Positions 61,715 through 61,828 of a stretch of 61,828 bases of DNA are shown piece after piece. The DNA is from Acidimicrobiia bacterium. GTDB lineage: Bacteria; Actinomycetota; Acidimicrobiia; Acidimicrobiales; SKKL01. The stretch lies in the NCBI GenBank assembly GCA_016649895.1, contig JAENWR010000007.1:1-61828 (forward strand). Direction: 5' to 3'. The position numbers were made by a program, and so were the translations under genes. Position 1 is the first letter of the stretch. Each line of letters starts with the position of its first letter. The notes below the pieces were generated by a model. That model made no database searches. It saw nothing but the letters and a program-made list of their open reading frames with translations, and was not told the DNA's origin.

Positions 61715-61828
61715 TCAGTGGTCGTAGGCGGTGAGGCTGCGGGCGGGGCCGGGTTGTTGGGTGGTCTCGTTGTGCCAGATGGCGGCGGTGAGCGCGAGGA
61801 GTCGTTGTAGGACTCGGGCGCAGACCCC
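61715..61828 (-). CDS. IS982-family transposase, C-terminal part (runs off right edge)
   Basis: The minus strand reads GVCARVLQRLLALTAAIWHN, then ETTQQPGPARSLTAYDH and TGA. IS982-family transposases end with this ALTAAIWHN...R-SL-AYDH stretch. The rest lies outside the window. The AGATGGTTGGTTCCAAGGGG stretch just before the stop position may be the end of the element. Confidence 0.72.
   Translation of the reverse strand, partial: GVCARVLQRLLALTAAIWHNETTQQPGPARSLTAYDH

Overview
The window is about 70% GC, densely packed, and uses ATG, GTG and TTG starts. It contains an ImuA'/ImuB mutasome pair, the F420 enzyme CofC, PIG-L deacetylase and DUF2786 genes. Many genes have a -10 hexamer 6-10 nt before the start codon and no Shine-Dalgarno, which suggests leaderless transcripts. 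Together this points to a free-living high-GC actinobacterium. An Acidimicrobiia-like lineage is my best guess, but no marker gene in the window settles it.

Layout. 1-139: end of an IS1595-family element running off the left edge. 416-47639: mostly chromosomal genes. These are a GNAT enzyme; imuA'-imuB under an SOS box; Nfu-like protein; RNase HII; a GH38 alpha-mannosidase with a large glycosidase-like neighbour; PIN toxin-antitoxin modules; gpsA divergent from cofC; a PIG-L deacetylase; PIN-PhoH; a DEDD exonuclease; a thiolase/DUF35 pair; a four-gene Ugp-type ABC importer; universal stress proteins; a LuxR-type two-component pair next to DsbB and a membrane thioredoxin; panD; a YceI lipid-binding protein; a DUF2786/metallohydrolase pair; an acyl-CoA dehydrogenase behind a perfect 18-bp palindrome; two paralogous oligopeptide-type binding proteins, one a pseudogene; MarR/CLC channel; cysE-cysK; an ABC exporter; and a PhoP/PhoR-like pair.

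47640-about 55260 is a decayed integrative-element zone. It has an Xre and an excisionase-like regulator, two broken MobF relaxase-helicases in opposite orientations (one cut off by an ISL3-family fragment), a tyrosine integrase, and a 42-nt 3' fragment of a tRNA-Glu(CTC) gene that is very probably the attachment site. It also holds a remnant BrnT-like toxin with its ribbon-helix-helix antitoxin.

55633-61576 looks like a metal (probably copper) and redox stress island. It encodes a cupredoxin lipoprotein, a GAF-kinase/LuxR pair, a BlaI repressor with M56 protease, CsoR, DUF1573, PCYCGC, and small membrane and Met/His-rich exported proteins. A 23-bp motif (17 of 23 positions identical) precedes both the blaI-like gene and the cupredoxin gene, suggesting one regulon. 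No metal exporter is visible; a 12-codon ORF after csoR may be the stump of one. The window ends in the C-terminus of an IS982-family transposase.

The observations I consider most interesting are: (1) three divergent promoters in which two opposite -10 hexamers share the same TA dinucleotide; (2) the shared operator-like motif of the metal island; and (3) the layered decay around the tRNA-Glu att site. All calls come from reading the sequence and from family knowledge; no database search was run.
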